A stretch of DNA of 64,000 bases from Rotaria macrura (lineage: Eukaryota > Rotifera > Eurotatoria > Philodinida > Philodinidae): contig OENT01000116.1 in NCBI GenBank assembly GCA_900239685.1, positions 142,038 to 206,037 of the forward strand, given 5' to 3'. The number at the start of each line of letters is the position of its first letter. Position 1 is the stretch's first letter. The notes under the pieces were generated by a model. That model did not search any database, was not told the origin of the DNA, and was given only the letters and a program-made list of their open reading frames with translations. A program made the position numbers and the translations under genes. Below are positions 50,291-61,200 of this stretch, in pieces.

Positions 50291-53200
50291 TCTCGAGTAG
50301 CGTTGCTATTTTGTTTACTGTCCAGAGGAGTACTTTATCAAACTTTAGCTAACGCCACTGGTGTTTTCAGATCTTGTTAGTGCAAAAAGATCTGAGAGGA
50401 TTTTTTGAAGTTAGATCGAATAGAGAAAACTCAAGAAGTCAAATAAAGTATTACATGATTTTGAAAATCTAAGAATAGAGGAATTCGCATCAGATTATAG
50501 AAACTCCAATTTTATAGTTTATCTTTCGCATAGAAATGTGAATTTTTCTCTTTTAAATAAGTGATAATAATTCTAAGTGATGTTGTTAAATCTTGTATTG
50601 ATGAATAAAAACTTTCAAGTAACCTGTACCAGTACGAAAAAAATTAGTTCATTTGATCATAATCCTGTGCAGCTATGCATTTTTCTTTTTGTTGCTGAGG
50701 TTGTGGGTGTGGGTGCGGATGGATGATTACACGAGAATAAAAGGAAAAGAAGGTACTTGAAATTAAGAACGAAGCTAGCCAAGAAGAGTTACAAAGGTAT
50801 GTATTGTAGCAGTGTAGTCATGCAAACCCAAACCACCACCACTCATCACCTATTATCAAATATTTCTATATGCTAATATTGCCAGAACACAGATCGATCA
50901 TGATTTAAGCGTTTCATCCTATATGGAAAATCATTACACATTCAACTTCGAAGATACTGAAGTCGTACTTGGCCTATAGTGAGGTCTTACGTGCAACAAA
51001 ACATAGAATTAGTTAGTGCTGTTTTGGAGAAGAATTTTAACATCTTGAATAGTTACTCTGGCATAATCAAATCATGAATGATGTAGTCATCGATAAAATT
51101 CTAGTATTTGTTGAAGAGTGCAATATAAGTTAACTGAGGCAGAATCCCAGTCAACGATTTTTTCATGATAGACCCAATATATGAGTACACAGCCAGTGTT
51201 ACCGACCCATTGTTTTAGGCCGAATGAATGACGAAACAAAACCAAAGTTCATTGAATAGAAGCTAATTCTGAATTCTTAGTGCAAATCTAGGGTGTATTA
51301 TCAATCGTGAACCAAATGAAGTATCAACCAGCATCACTGGAGGAAAACATTTCTCAGAACTATAATTGCCGTTCACTTGTCCTACTTACATAGCCTTTAT
51401 AGTGCACACACGCATGTAATATATATTGTTGCACTTTTCTCTACATATCATGGAATGTCTTCACCACAGTGAAGAATTTATTTTTCTCTTTAGTAAAATC
51501 GTCTATGTTGCCACGCTGTGTTCAGCTCGTCCAATGTGTTATTTCTTTCTTTCTTTCAAAAGTAAATGAATCGCAACATGGTATATAAGTTATTTACATG
51601 TACCCACCTGAAAGAACAATACATTACTAAATTACAATAAAAAAACGAATGGGAAACATAAAACAAAGCCGATCAAAAATCTGGAAGCTGATTAAAAACC
51701 TCTATCGGTCAGAAAAAAGGATCACAAACTAAATAGTCAAAAGATTATAACTACATTTCACAACCTCACCATGAAATATTTGTACGCATAAACAAACAAG
51801 TAAGTCCTCTTTTCATTCGATAGCTGCAACACACACTGTGCAATTGACTAAAAACGTTTTCGGAACATGTGCTGTCTGTTTATATCAGATTTTTGAGTAG
51901 ATCTAGTACCATTCGAATAGACCATTTTAACTGATTCTACTTCTTCTACAGACATCGTTGAGCATTTTGCTACTAACTATGATAGAATAACTAGGGCATA
52001 ATCAAATTAACGATATCGTTCTTTTTCATCACATAGTGCAGTAAATGCAAATTTATTCTTTAAACAATGAAAAATTGAGTATAAAAATTTACACAATCGA
52101 AGCTTTCGCCTCAATATCGGAACATATGATGGATACAATATACTATAGACAACCCCATGTCCTTTACTTGCGTGCTCTATCATCACAATTTAAATTATTT
52201 ATATTTCTTGACGAACTCTGAAAGCTGAACATGGAAGTAAAATTGGAAAATGAGTATATGAAAGATCAGTTATCAAAGTTTCTTATCGTCCATCTTACGA
52301 ATTACTAATGTTTCTGATGTCATCTTATTTAACTAAGCAGCTTTTTAACATCTGGAACAGCAATAGCGACAATAGAATTGTGCATTTACAAAAATGGAAT
52401 CTGATCGCAAATATCAAATTGAAAAAAAATTCTACTTGTCACATCCATTCAAGGTACCATAAACTTTCAAATGTGAATTTTCGATATTACACCGTATAAA
52501 CGTGCATTCGGGAAAAGGACACAAACTGGAAAACATTAAATGACTTTTCTAAAGAATTATTTGATGCTCGATTCAGCAACGAAAGTCTTGAAATTGAATA
52601 TTTAATTTTGAACATGACTATGAATACTAACACATCAGTTTTGTTATATTTTTATGAAACCGCATAAAAAGAAACACATAGTAAATTGATCTTGATCGAA
52701 TATCAAAGCGATAAGGATGAATTAACGAGGTCTGGCTTTGCTATGGGTTGTAATAGACAGCGGAATCATTATACATACTGAAGAAAGTTCAAAGTCGATC
52801 CCGTAGTACACATAAATAAAACCATTTAAATTCATCTGTTTTCAAAGTACGACTATGGAGAATTAAATTTCATGTGGTGTGTATTGTTGTATCGATACCG
52901 TTCATCATCGTCAAAAAATATTTTACTGGTACTATATATATATATAAATCAAGTACTGTTACAACTCTCTCGTAAATTGTGAAAAATTATTTTAAGCGTT
53001 CTTTCACATTGATTCAAAGATGATTTTTAATTTTCATGCACATAAAATCTCTACGAAAACTGCGTCTAAAATATTTTTAGGACGACATAAGCAAAACGGA
53101 TGCAGTATTTAATCCATACATTATTTCAGAATATTCATAGAGTATTGTCTTGTCTTACATGAAATGGGCAGATTTCATGTCAGATCTACTATAAGTACAA

Positions 53201-53823
53201 CGGAAATTTCTTTGGAAATCTTCCATATATTCAGAAAATTTAAACTCTATGATGGTCCCTTCACTAAAAATAATCGTCGATATGGTTTAATATTTTGTAG
53301 ATAAGTTTTTATGCATCATTGATGCACACATGATATGAATAGCTCTTAAATAATTTATTTATGATATATTTCATGAAGATATCATTGATTAAAACCTATA
53401 CATTATTAACCATCAATTGGATGTGGACCATTGGAAAATGTTGCCTGCTATTGTGATTTTATTATAGATTATCGAATATGCACTCAACCGAGCTGTATAT
53501 TTCATCTGTATTACATTTTCGTTGAACAACCAATTTTATCAAAGCTTCGGAATCTTAGTGGCAAGAACAGTCATTTTCCCTCGACTTTCATAGATCCACC
53601 AATATAGAGCTGACATAGTTAACTCATATGGTGTTCTACGTTTTGTTAATTATGGTCACAATGTTCAGAGTATGAAATAAATGGTACTATTTATATAAAT
53701 TTAATTCCTATATATTTCTAGAATAAATTCTACATACTTTTAAATATTTTCATCAATCATTCAACTCATACGTCCGATATCGAAATCAACAATTTAAAAG
53801 AACATTACGTGACTTGTGAACTA
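50291..53823. other. Intergenic region, no gene seen
   Basis: About 3.5 kb of AT-rich DNA without recognisable coding regions. A TGTGGG doublet at about 50702-50715 and a T/C microsatellite at about 51540-51557 are the only simple features noted. Confidence 0.5.
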
Positions 53824-54180
53824 CATCCCCAGGTCGAACAAGCACGGTCGTAAACGACCGTATACGGAGAAATACGGCAAAATACATGGTCCAGTATTAC
53901 GATCGTATATCTCCGTGTCGTATACGGGGAAATACGACGATATACGGAGAGTAAAACGATCTTTCATGGTCCTCGTATACAAAATCCGTAAACGGCTTCC
54001 GTTTTCTACCGTATTCCTCCATATACGATCGTATTTGTCCGTATGCGACACGGCGATATACGACCATAATACTGGACCATGTAAAACGCTATAATACGAC
54101 CGGTTACGATCGTGCGGGGAGCGTATACGGTCGTTTACAGCCGTATACAAAGTACGTAATCGTCGATCTGGGTCGTTCAA
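53824..54180. mobile_element. CGTATACGG-rich foldback element (MITE-like)
   Basis: This 0.36-kb block is dense in CGTATACGG, GGTCGTTTACG and ATACGATCGTAT words. Its two halves are inverted copies: ACATGGTCCAGTATTACGAT at 53883-53902 reappears on the other strand (ACATGGTCCAGTATTATGGT) about 54080-54061, followed in both by CGTATAT, a CCGTGTCG word and an AATACGA word. Because it is nearly self-complementary, both strands carry similar open frames; these are artefacts of the palindrome, not genes. The outermost bases (CCCAGGTCGA on the left, CCCAGATCGA on the right strand) may be terminal inverted repeats. No clear target duplication is visible. The superfamily is unassigned. Confidence 0.7.
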
Positions 54181-54846
54181 GAAAAATTAATATTGTCGGT
54201 AAAAAGAGTATTTGTATATGTCACTATTTTCATTCTTTTTTTTCGAACAATAAATTTATGGTGGTGTTCATATTAAAATATGAGTAATATTTAGCATTCG
54301 GTAATCTAATTTTTTACGTATGTTTCTTATGTAGCAGTGTGTATACTGAATTTTCAAGAGGAGCATCACCTGTGATTGATGTTTCATCTTAATCCTAATA
54401 ATAAATTTAAATGAAGAAAAATCAGTTATCAACAACTTATTTTTGGTGTCAAACAATCAAAACACATTTTTATCCTTGTAAAGCATGTAATATATAGCTT
54501 CGAAGAGTCTCTTCCAAAAGTTCTGTTCAGACGTCCTTTATTTTATTTTCATGTGAGTTTAAATTGGCAATCCGTTGTTAGTTCTCTCAGTGACATTGTT
54601 TGTGAGATTTATTTCTACAGTCGAAGTAGTACGATACGCTTCATGGAAGCGAACTCTAAATACATACAACCACTAAACTCGTAGAATCTTTTATATATAC
54701 ACAATAAGTCTATTGGCTATGTTACGCATAATGACATTATAACCAGATTATTGTCAATTATGCCCACCACAATTAAGCCTATTTTGATGTAAAGGCTGAC
54801 AATCAAAGAGTATGCATGTTTTTATGTAATCAGGTGGAGAAACTTT

Positions 54847-54965
54847 GATCGTTACCGGTCGTTTACGGGAAAATACGATGATATCATTACATAACTCAGT
54901 AATACGAGCGGACGCACTCGTGTACGAGTCTTGTTTCTCCGTTGGCGGAGTCCGTTAAATCTCGT
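54847..54965. repeat. Degraded relative of the foldback element
   Basis: It carries GATCGTTACCGGTCGTTTAC, then GGGAAAATACGATGATAT and TACGAGTCTTGTTTCTCCGT, sharing the GGTCGTTTACG and AAATACGA words of the 53824-54180 element but with many differences. It is an older or truncated copy. Confidence 0.55.
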
Positions 54966-55599
54966 CCTTGGTATATAACAGAGATGCTGGGCTTGAATAC
55001 GACCTATAATTCCTATTTTTTTTAAAAAGCCTATATTTTGTTCTACATTTCGATTACTTTTCCTATATTACCTATATTTTCACGATATTTGACATTTCCT
55101 TGAGGAGTGCATGGATCTTGGTAGCACTAACCCACCCCAAGATTTGTTACTACGAAAAAATCTGGGAATGTGAAAATTTGTTTCCTGCAAGCGATACATA
55201 TATATTTTGAGTGCGGCTCGATGTACAAAATCTAAACAATTTGCTCAATTTTTAATGAAAATGATCGTATAATTCAGAAAACGAAATCCTCTATAGGTAT
55301 TCCTATAATTTCAAAAATTAATCCGAGGCCAGCAGAGATGTCCATGGCGGTATTGGAAAGATTTTTATGCTGCCATTGCGGCAGCGGCACGATGCTAAAA
55401 ACTATTTTTACGAAGAAATATAAAAAAATCATTGCATTTATGATATACAAAATAGACTAAGATTTTTCTATTCAAAAATGAAATTCATTTTGTCATTATA
55501 CGCACTAGGATGTAATATGTGAAATACAACCATCATAGAAGTATTTCTAAAGTAGACCGGATAGTATTCTGTGATTATATTCCATTAAAAAACAAGTTT

Positions 55600-55629
55600 G
55601 ATCGTAAACGATCACATACGGAGAAGCAG
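55600..55629. repeat. Short fragment of the foldback element
   Basis: GATCGTAAACGATCACATAC followed by GGAGAAGCAG closely resembles the left-arm start of the 53824-54180 element (GGTCGTAAACGACCGTATAC then GGAGAAATAC). It is a terminal fragment only. Confidence 0.5.
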
Positions 55630-57619
55630 AGGGTTACTTTATAATGCTACAGTAGTATGGTTAGTTATAAGGATGTCTACGAAGTTCTTATTCATCGATC
55701 TCCATCTCTTCCTGTTGCTATAATTATTACTAAAGAATGATTTCCAGATAATCATATAATTTACTCGTATGTGCAATTTTTTAATGTCTATAAAATTAAT
55801 ATTGACAATACTGTGGAAAATGACTATTTCAATTATTTTGGCAAAAAATCATTAAATGCGTATGAAGTTATAGATAAAGAGCTTGGCATAAATAATTATT
55901 TTCATTTTCACTCTCATTTTGAATATCGATTCAATCATCTGTTCATCTAATGTATACGATGAGTTTTGAATACATAAACAACAAAAGGAATTTTTACAGC
56001 AACTACATATAATCGGTTTCCATAAAATCCTGATTACATATTCGTCAATGAACTCGTTCAATGTGGTATATTGTAGACGTTCAATTTTGAAACACTTCGA
56101 AATAGCTGTATTCGTACAACTGTCTGTTGGACTTTAAGCTTCAGGATTATTTTATGTTTTTCTATGAAGTGATCTTTGCACAAGTCAATGGATATAGATC
56201 ATCGGGAATTTGAAAAAAGAAAGCAAACCATTAGTGAATATAAATTATAAAACATCTCTTTTTATTTTCATTCAACTTCGAAACATCAAAATGAGCTGTA
56301 TTGTTTTCCTTCGTATACTTTATTACGAGTTAATAGCAGACATCTATTGAATGCGATTGTCTTTGTCTGCTCTAATCATGAGCATTTATTGCGCAAAGAT
56401 TTTGTTTTCTGCTATAGACAATCTTGTTTCGTTGACAAGAAACTGATGAAATCTACATAAATTTATGAGAAGTGAATGTATGAGTTTCGGTTGCTCTGTT
56501 ACATCTAATAGTTACAGTGACGAACTATTGACAAAATCGATAAACTTAAGAGGTACAGATTAATTTATTAAAAGCTCTTGTTTTGTTTATACTTGTCATT
56601 GAGGTACAACACTAGTTTGAATTCAAGAATGGAACGGTAATTCTCTTTCATTTATTGTGTGATATAGCAAAGCCCCATTTTTATTCGATGACTCAACGTT
56701 ACTGCTGTTTGCAATCATAGTCAAACATGCATTAGATCAACAATGAATTATTACTAAAGAAAAAATATTTAAGTTGGGTTTCCTAACAAATAGAATAGAT
56801 GTTGAACGTAATTTAACGTTAATCTTTACAATACAAGTATCAACCGTATCAAGATAACAAAATCTATGCATTTGATTGACACATAAAAAACGTTTCTGAA
56901 ATTATTTTTCTTCATAGTTGCTTAATGAAAACGATATTGCATGACTATTGGAATATGATAATTACACTATTTTAATATTTATCCGATGGATTCAATAGCT
57001 TTTATGAATAAAAGTTTTATTGGATTCCGTAAATCATTGCATTAATATTCTCAATAAACTATATAATTGACTCTTCTTCAGTGGCTGTTAAATCTGAGAC
57101 ATAGGAAAGTTCTTGTTCACATAAAGAAAACGGATTTTATATAAAGTGATGCAGGTGAAGAGACATCCTTGTTTTTCGTCGGAAGTTAGTCTAAGTGATG
57201 GGAAGAAGTAGAAGAAAGGCAGCTCTTTGGCTGCACTTGTTCGTAATCTTGATTGAACAGCTTTATGAATGCAGCTGTAAGGGCATCACTGCGAACACAT
57301 CGTCACATACTCATTATAAAAAGAAAGAAAAGGAAAGACATCAACAAGATCTACACAATGAAGAGTTTATTTTGAGAAACGACATGAAGAGTAAGAATCA
57401 ATAATCGCTGTCAAGAACAACTGAAGGTTAAACTATATTTATTGAAAAGCTGTAATGCTATGGTATTCCATCTTTTTTATACTTTTGTTTTTTGAAGAAG
57501 CCATTGTGCCAATAGGATATTGCACTAGGAAAAAGTAATCCATTTCCTCGTTTTTCTTTTTCAACGAGTCAACAGTTTACCCCTGTAGCATAACTTTAAA
57601 AGGCGTCATTTTATGAAAC

Positions 57620-58252
57620 ATGCTACCATCTTCATCTGGATTTGATATACATTTGATGCATGAAGAAGATCGTATTCCTGTATTAAATCTATTGATACGC
57701 TCATTTTTTCAAGAAGAACCTTTGGCTAAGTGTCTTCGAGTGGGTGAACCGATGGATTTTGCCAAAAGTCTTGTTAATGATGCTGTAAATGATCTATGTT
57801 CATTCGTTGCATATGACAAAAAAACCAAGCAATTGGCAGGTGTGTGTCTGAACGAGATCAAACACAAAGATGATGCAAATATAATCAATGAAGCAAACGA
57901 AAAAATTCATTTCATTCTTCATCTACTTGATGATGCTCATCAAAATATTAATTTATTTGATCATTTTCTAACAAATTCTCTTCTTCATGTATTTATTATC
58001 AATGTTGATAGCAACTATCGTGGTCATGGTCTTGCTTCAAATCTTATCTTGGCTAGTATTGAGTTTGCAAAAGAAAAGAACATTGGAGGAAGCTATGCCG
58101 AAGCAACAAGTATTTATTCGCTGAATTCTTTTCAACAACAAGGTTTTCAAATTTATCATCGTCTTAATTATGTTGACTATGATCGAGTTCGCCTAGCTAG
58201 TCTCACGAATAAAAACTATGATCATTGTCAATTTGTTGCTAGAGCACTTTGA
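57620..58252 (+). CDS. GNAT acetyltransferase, arylalkylamine N-acetyltransferase-like
   Basis: A single open frame of 210 residues with a GNAT fold signature. Residues 8-35 form the first strand and helix (FDIHLMHEEDRIPVLNLLIR, then SFFQEEPLAKCL, the typical substrate-side helix of insect aaNAT and dopamine N-acetyltransferases). Residues 60-80 give beta strands (SFVAYDKKTKQLAGVCLNEI). Motif A is at 123-150: HVFIINVDSNYRGHGLASNL, with the acetyl-CoA pyrophosphate loop RGHGLA at 134-139. The C-terminal SLNSFQQQGFQIYHRLNY matches the family's motif B region. The likely reaction is acetyl transfer from acetyl-CoA to a small amine, possibly a monoamine; the acceptor cannot be read from the sequence. 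It has no signal peptide, so it is cytosolic. It is intronless and stands alone. The start at 57620 is the first Met and gives the normal family length. Confidence 0.88.
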   Translation: MLPSSSGFDIHLMHEEDRIPVLNLLIRSFFQEEPLAKCLRVGEPMDFAKSLVNDAVNDLCSFVAYDKKTKQLAGVCLNEIKHKDDANIINEANEKIHFILHLLDDAHQNINLFDHFLTNSLLHVFIINVDSNYRGHGLASNLILASIEFAKEKNIGGSYAEATSIYSLNSFQQQGFQIYHRLNYVDYDRVRLASLTNKNYDHCQFVARAL

Positions 58253-61200
58253 ATTAGAGATCTGCATCGGAGAGGTAGTCAGAGTGCACTCTAGACTGTA
58301 TGGAAGTGGATCTGATTGAAAATTGTGGTTTATTTCTCTTTTTTTTTCAGGATAAGTTTGATTCTTCGATATTCATTGATTAATTTGACACGCTACTGAT
58401 TCGCTCAATTCATATCTTCTGACAGTTTTGCAAAGAATTGACAAAATCAAGGTAAAAGTTCGATCAGATGGGTGTTGATTTCGTAGAGATATTAGCCGAA
58501 TTCGAGGGACATGCCAGTTTTTACGATGAACATCAATGAATCAAATTCAGAATTGAAAAGGGAAATCTACTCTTCAATCTACTTTATAAGCAAGACATAA
58601 GAATAACACTGACAGCAACTTCGATGCAGATGTATGCTTTGCAAATATGGATATTAGATGAAGAATTTTCATGTAAAAATCCAAAAATCTTAATAATAAA
58701 AAATAGTTACCTTTGTCATTTTTTTTTCTTATGCGAAGTATAAATAAAGAAAATTATGGACGATAACCGATGAATATTGTTGAAAATCAATCAAAAAGTA
58801 TAGTTCAAAATAATCAAGAAGTGTTGGCAATATTCTTTCATGATGGGCATATACGTATATTAACACAATGTACAATCAATCTATAATGACAGTTGAAATC
58901 CATTGAGACTATATTGTATATTAATTAACTGATGGCAATCGGATCATTTTCTTTTTTTAATAGTTCAATCATCTTTTCAGCAATACTTAAATATTACCAA
59001 CATGATTTCTAATTATTGAGTGGCATGGCTAAATAATTGTAATCATTGAATTCAAAAGTTAATTTTCATAAAACATGCAAATGAGATGTTCTGCAGATTA
59101 TTTGATTAATTTATATTATACGAAGTCCGTAAAAGTCAAGGTTCTAAATTAGTAAGGATAGCACACTTCGAATACCATTGAACATCTACATCATAATATG
59201 CCACTCTCTACTACGTTTTTCCAGCTTCGTGTTAACTTTAGGCTACAATTAAGAAATTCAACATCTTTTGTCTCTTGTTAAGAGAAGGTGTGATGAAAAC
59301 AAGCCTCACATGATCTTGCAGGTTGCATCAGGTTAGAATAAGTTTCAATTGAAATGTGATCTAGCAGTAACTAGTCTTCTATGCAAAGTGCATTTTAGGT
59401 AGGTTTCATTTTACAAATACTGAAAAAGAACGTTCTGGCTGTCGTATTTGTTAGGTTGTCTCAATTTAAAATCATATTGATTATCTGAGTAATGACGACA
59501 GGTCAGACTAATAGCATGCGAAACATAAATTATAGGTCACAAAATTAACTTAAATAGATTGAATATCTTTGAACTTAATATAACAATTTCCTTGTCGCTC
59601 GACTATTTCTCGGGAAGAAGAAGTAAATTAATTTTGAGCTGAAGAGATGTTCGGCAGTCTTCTGTATTTAATTATTCTATTATTATTCCTACAGCTAATT
59701 ATGACGTTGTAGTTTTAGCTAAAGCTTTTGTTCTTTATGAGTAAAAAAATTTATCAATCATGTTAAAAAGTCAATGACAGTGCAAAACAAAAGAATGATC
59801 GATGACATTTTCATTGTACCTCCTTCACATTTAATTTTCAAAACTATTTGCTTTTCGTTATTTCATTATCTTATATCTTAGCGTCATTACTATTATTTTA
59901 TAAATGCTTATGCGTTACAAAATATTTTGACTACAAAAGAAAATGTCATTTGATAATTCTCTCACTTATACCACCCGAGCCTATACATTGTGGACTTCGT
60001 TGCTGTTACATTTCTTCATTTATTGTTATGTATTGTATTGTACTGGCATAGTTGTCATTTGTTGACTTATAATTCAACAGTGTAACAACAAATACTGAGC
60101 ACCTAAGTTTTATCTCCACTTGTTGATTGCAATTCACTTACTGTACATACTCATTGAGTGACACAGCGTAAAACATAATTTTTATTGAGCTTCCTTTTAT
60201 GTGCATATTTTTGATGAATTATTTTGCAATCTGTCTTTCTGATAAACATTCACCTACTTAGTTTTAACGTGTCTTTGTTGCTTGCTCATATTGCTCTTTC
60301 GTTTTTCGCCTTTCCTCTTAATTAGAACCTAGAACACGATGTTCAAATAGTGGATGAAAAACAAATACCTGTAGTATTAATCTGTTGTTATAGCCAAAGT
60401 GTGACATGAAAATTTTCATTGATACTCTACCATAGTTGGCTAGGCGTTTTTCTAAACATGAGCAATCCGACGTTATGATTCGTTTTGTACGTTGTCACAG
60501 ATCATAATTGGTATGCAGTGGGGAAAAGCTGACTTCTCTCGATACATTCCGACAGTAAACATGTTGGAAAAGTCTCGATGTTTCTATTAGTTATATAGTT
60601 TAGATAGCATGCACTCATCATTGGCTTGGCTGGAATATGCGATAGATGAAATAAATTATCTAGTCATGTCTTTCGTAAATGTTCACGGGGGAATAACCTT
60701 GTTTTTCTTTCATGAAGAGGTCTAAGTACTATAATAGCTATTGAAGAGCTTTTGCTGGCTGAAGAAAGGTAAGATGTGTGTTTTTTAATTTTTGCTTTGA
60801 TACAATGGGACTCCCTTTCGAAAAGAAAAACTTAAAAAGTTTATCATTTGAAATGTTGGCGCTTACTGAGTGTGTTATTCAGATTTTCTCATCGATTATT
60901 ATTTTGATTTTCATATAGATTTTCAAAACAGTTCATCGTATTTTTGATTCACAATTGTATTATCGTATAGTAGAACGAAACTTGAAATTCTTTCCTCAGT
61001 TTATTCATTGAATGCATAGTTATTCGAAAAGAAAGAGTCAACTGGTTTGTTTACATTCTTCTGTTCTCCTTAATTGTTTGCCGATAGTTCCATCTAATTC
61101 ATTCATCTAATGGGAGTTTCATACGATGAAGTCATTTCGAAACAAACAAAGTCTAGTTCATCATGCAGACGCGTCACTTCATTAAAACCATAATATAACT

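Larger units (their letters stand above)
54181..57619. other. Intergenic region with degraded repeats
   Basis: No supportable gene. It contains two degraded relatives of the 53824-54180 foldback (54847-54965 and 55600-55629) and a possible hAT-type left terminus at 54979 (CAGAGATGCTGGGC). A 69-codon frame at 57195-57404 begins with a hydrophobic stretch, but it has no family resemblance and no supporting context, so I do not call it. Confidence 0.5.

Noticed and set aside
50700-50716. TGTGGGTGTGGG, matching the bdelloid telomeric hexamer
   Set aside because: Only two units within a G/T-rich stretch, with no array and no terminal context; chance is sufficient explanation.
53816-54180. Overlapping open frames on both strands with similar proteins
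   Set aside because: They arise because the DNA is a near-palindrome of a repeat element; neither has family resemblance or splice context.
57195-57404. 69-codon frame with a hydrophobic start near the GNAT gene
   Set aside because: No recognisable family, a basic low-complexity second half, and no supporting splice or regulatory context.
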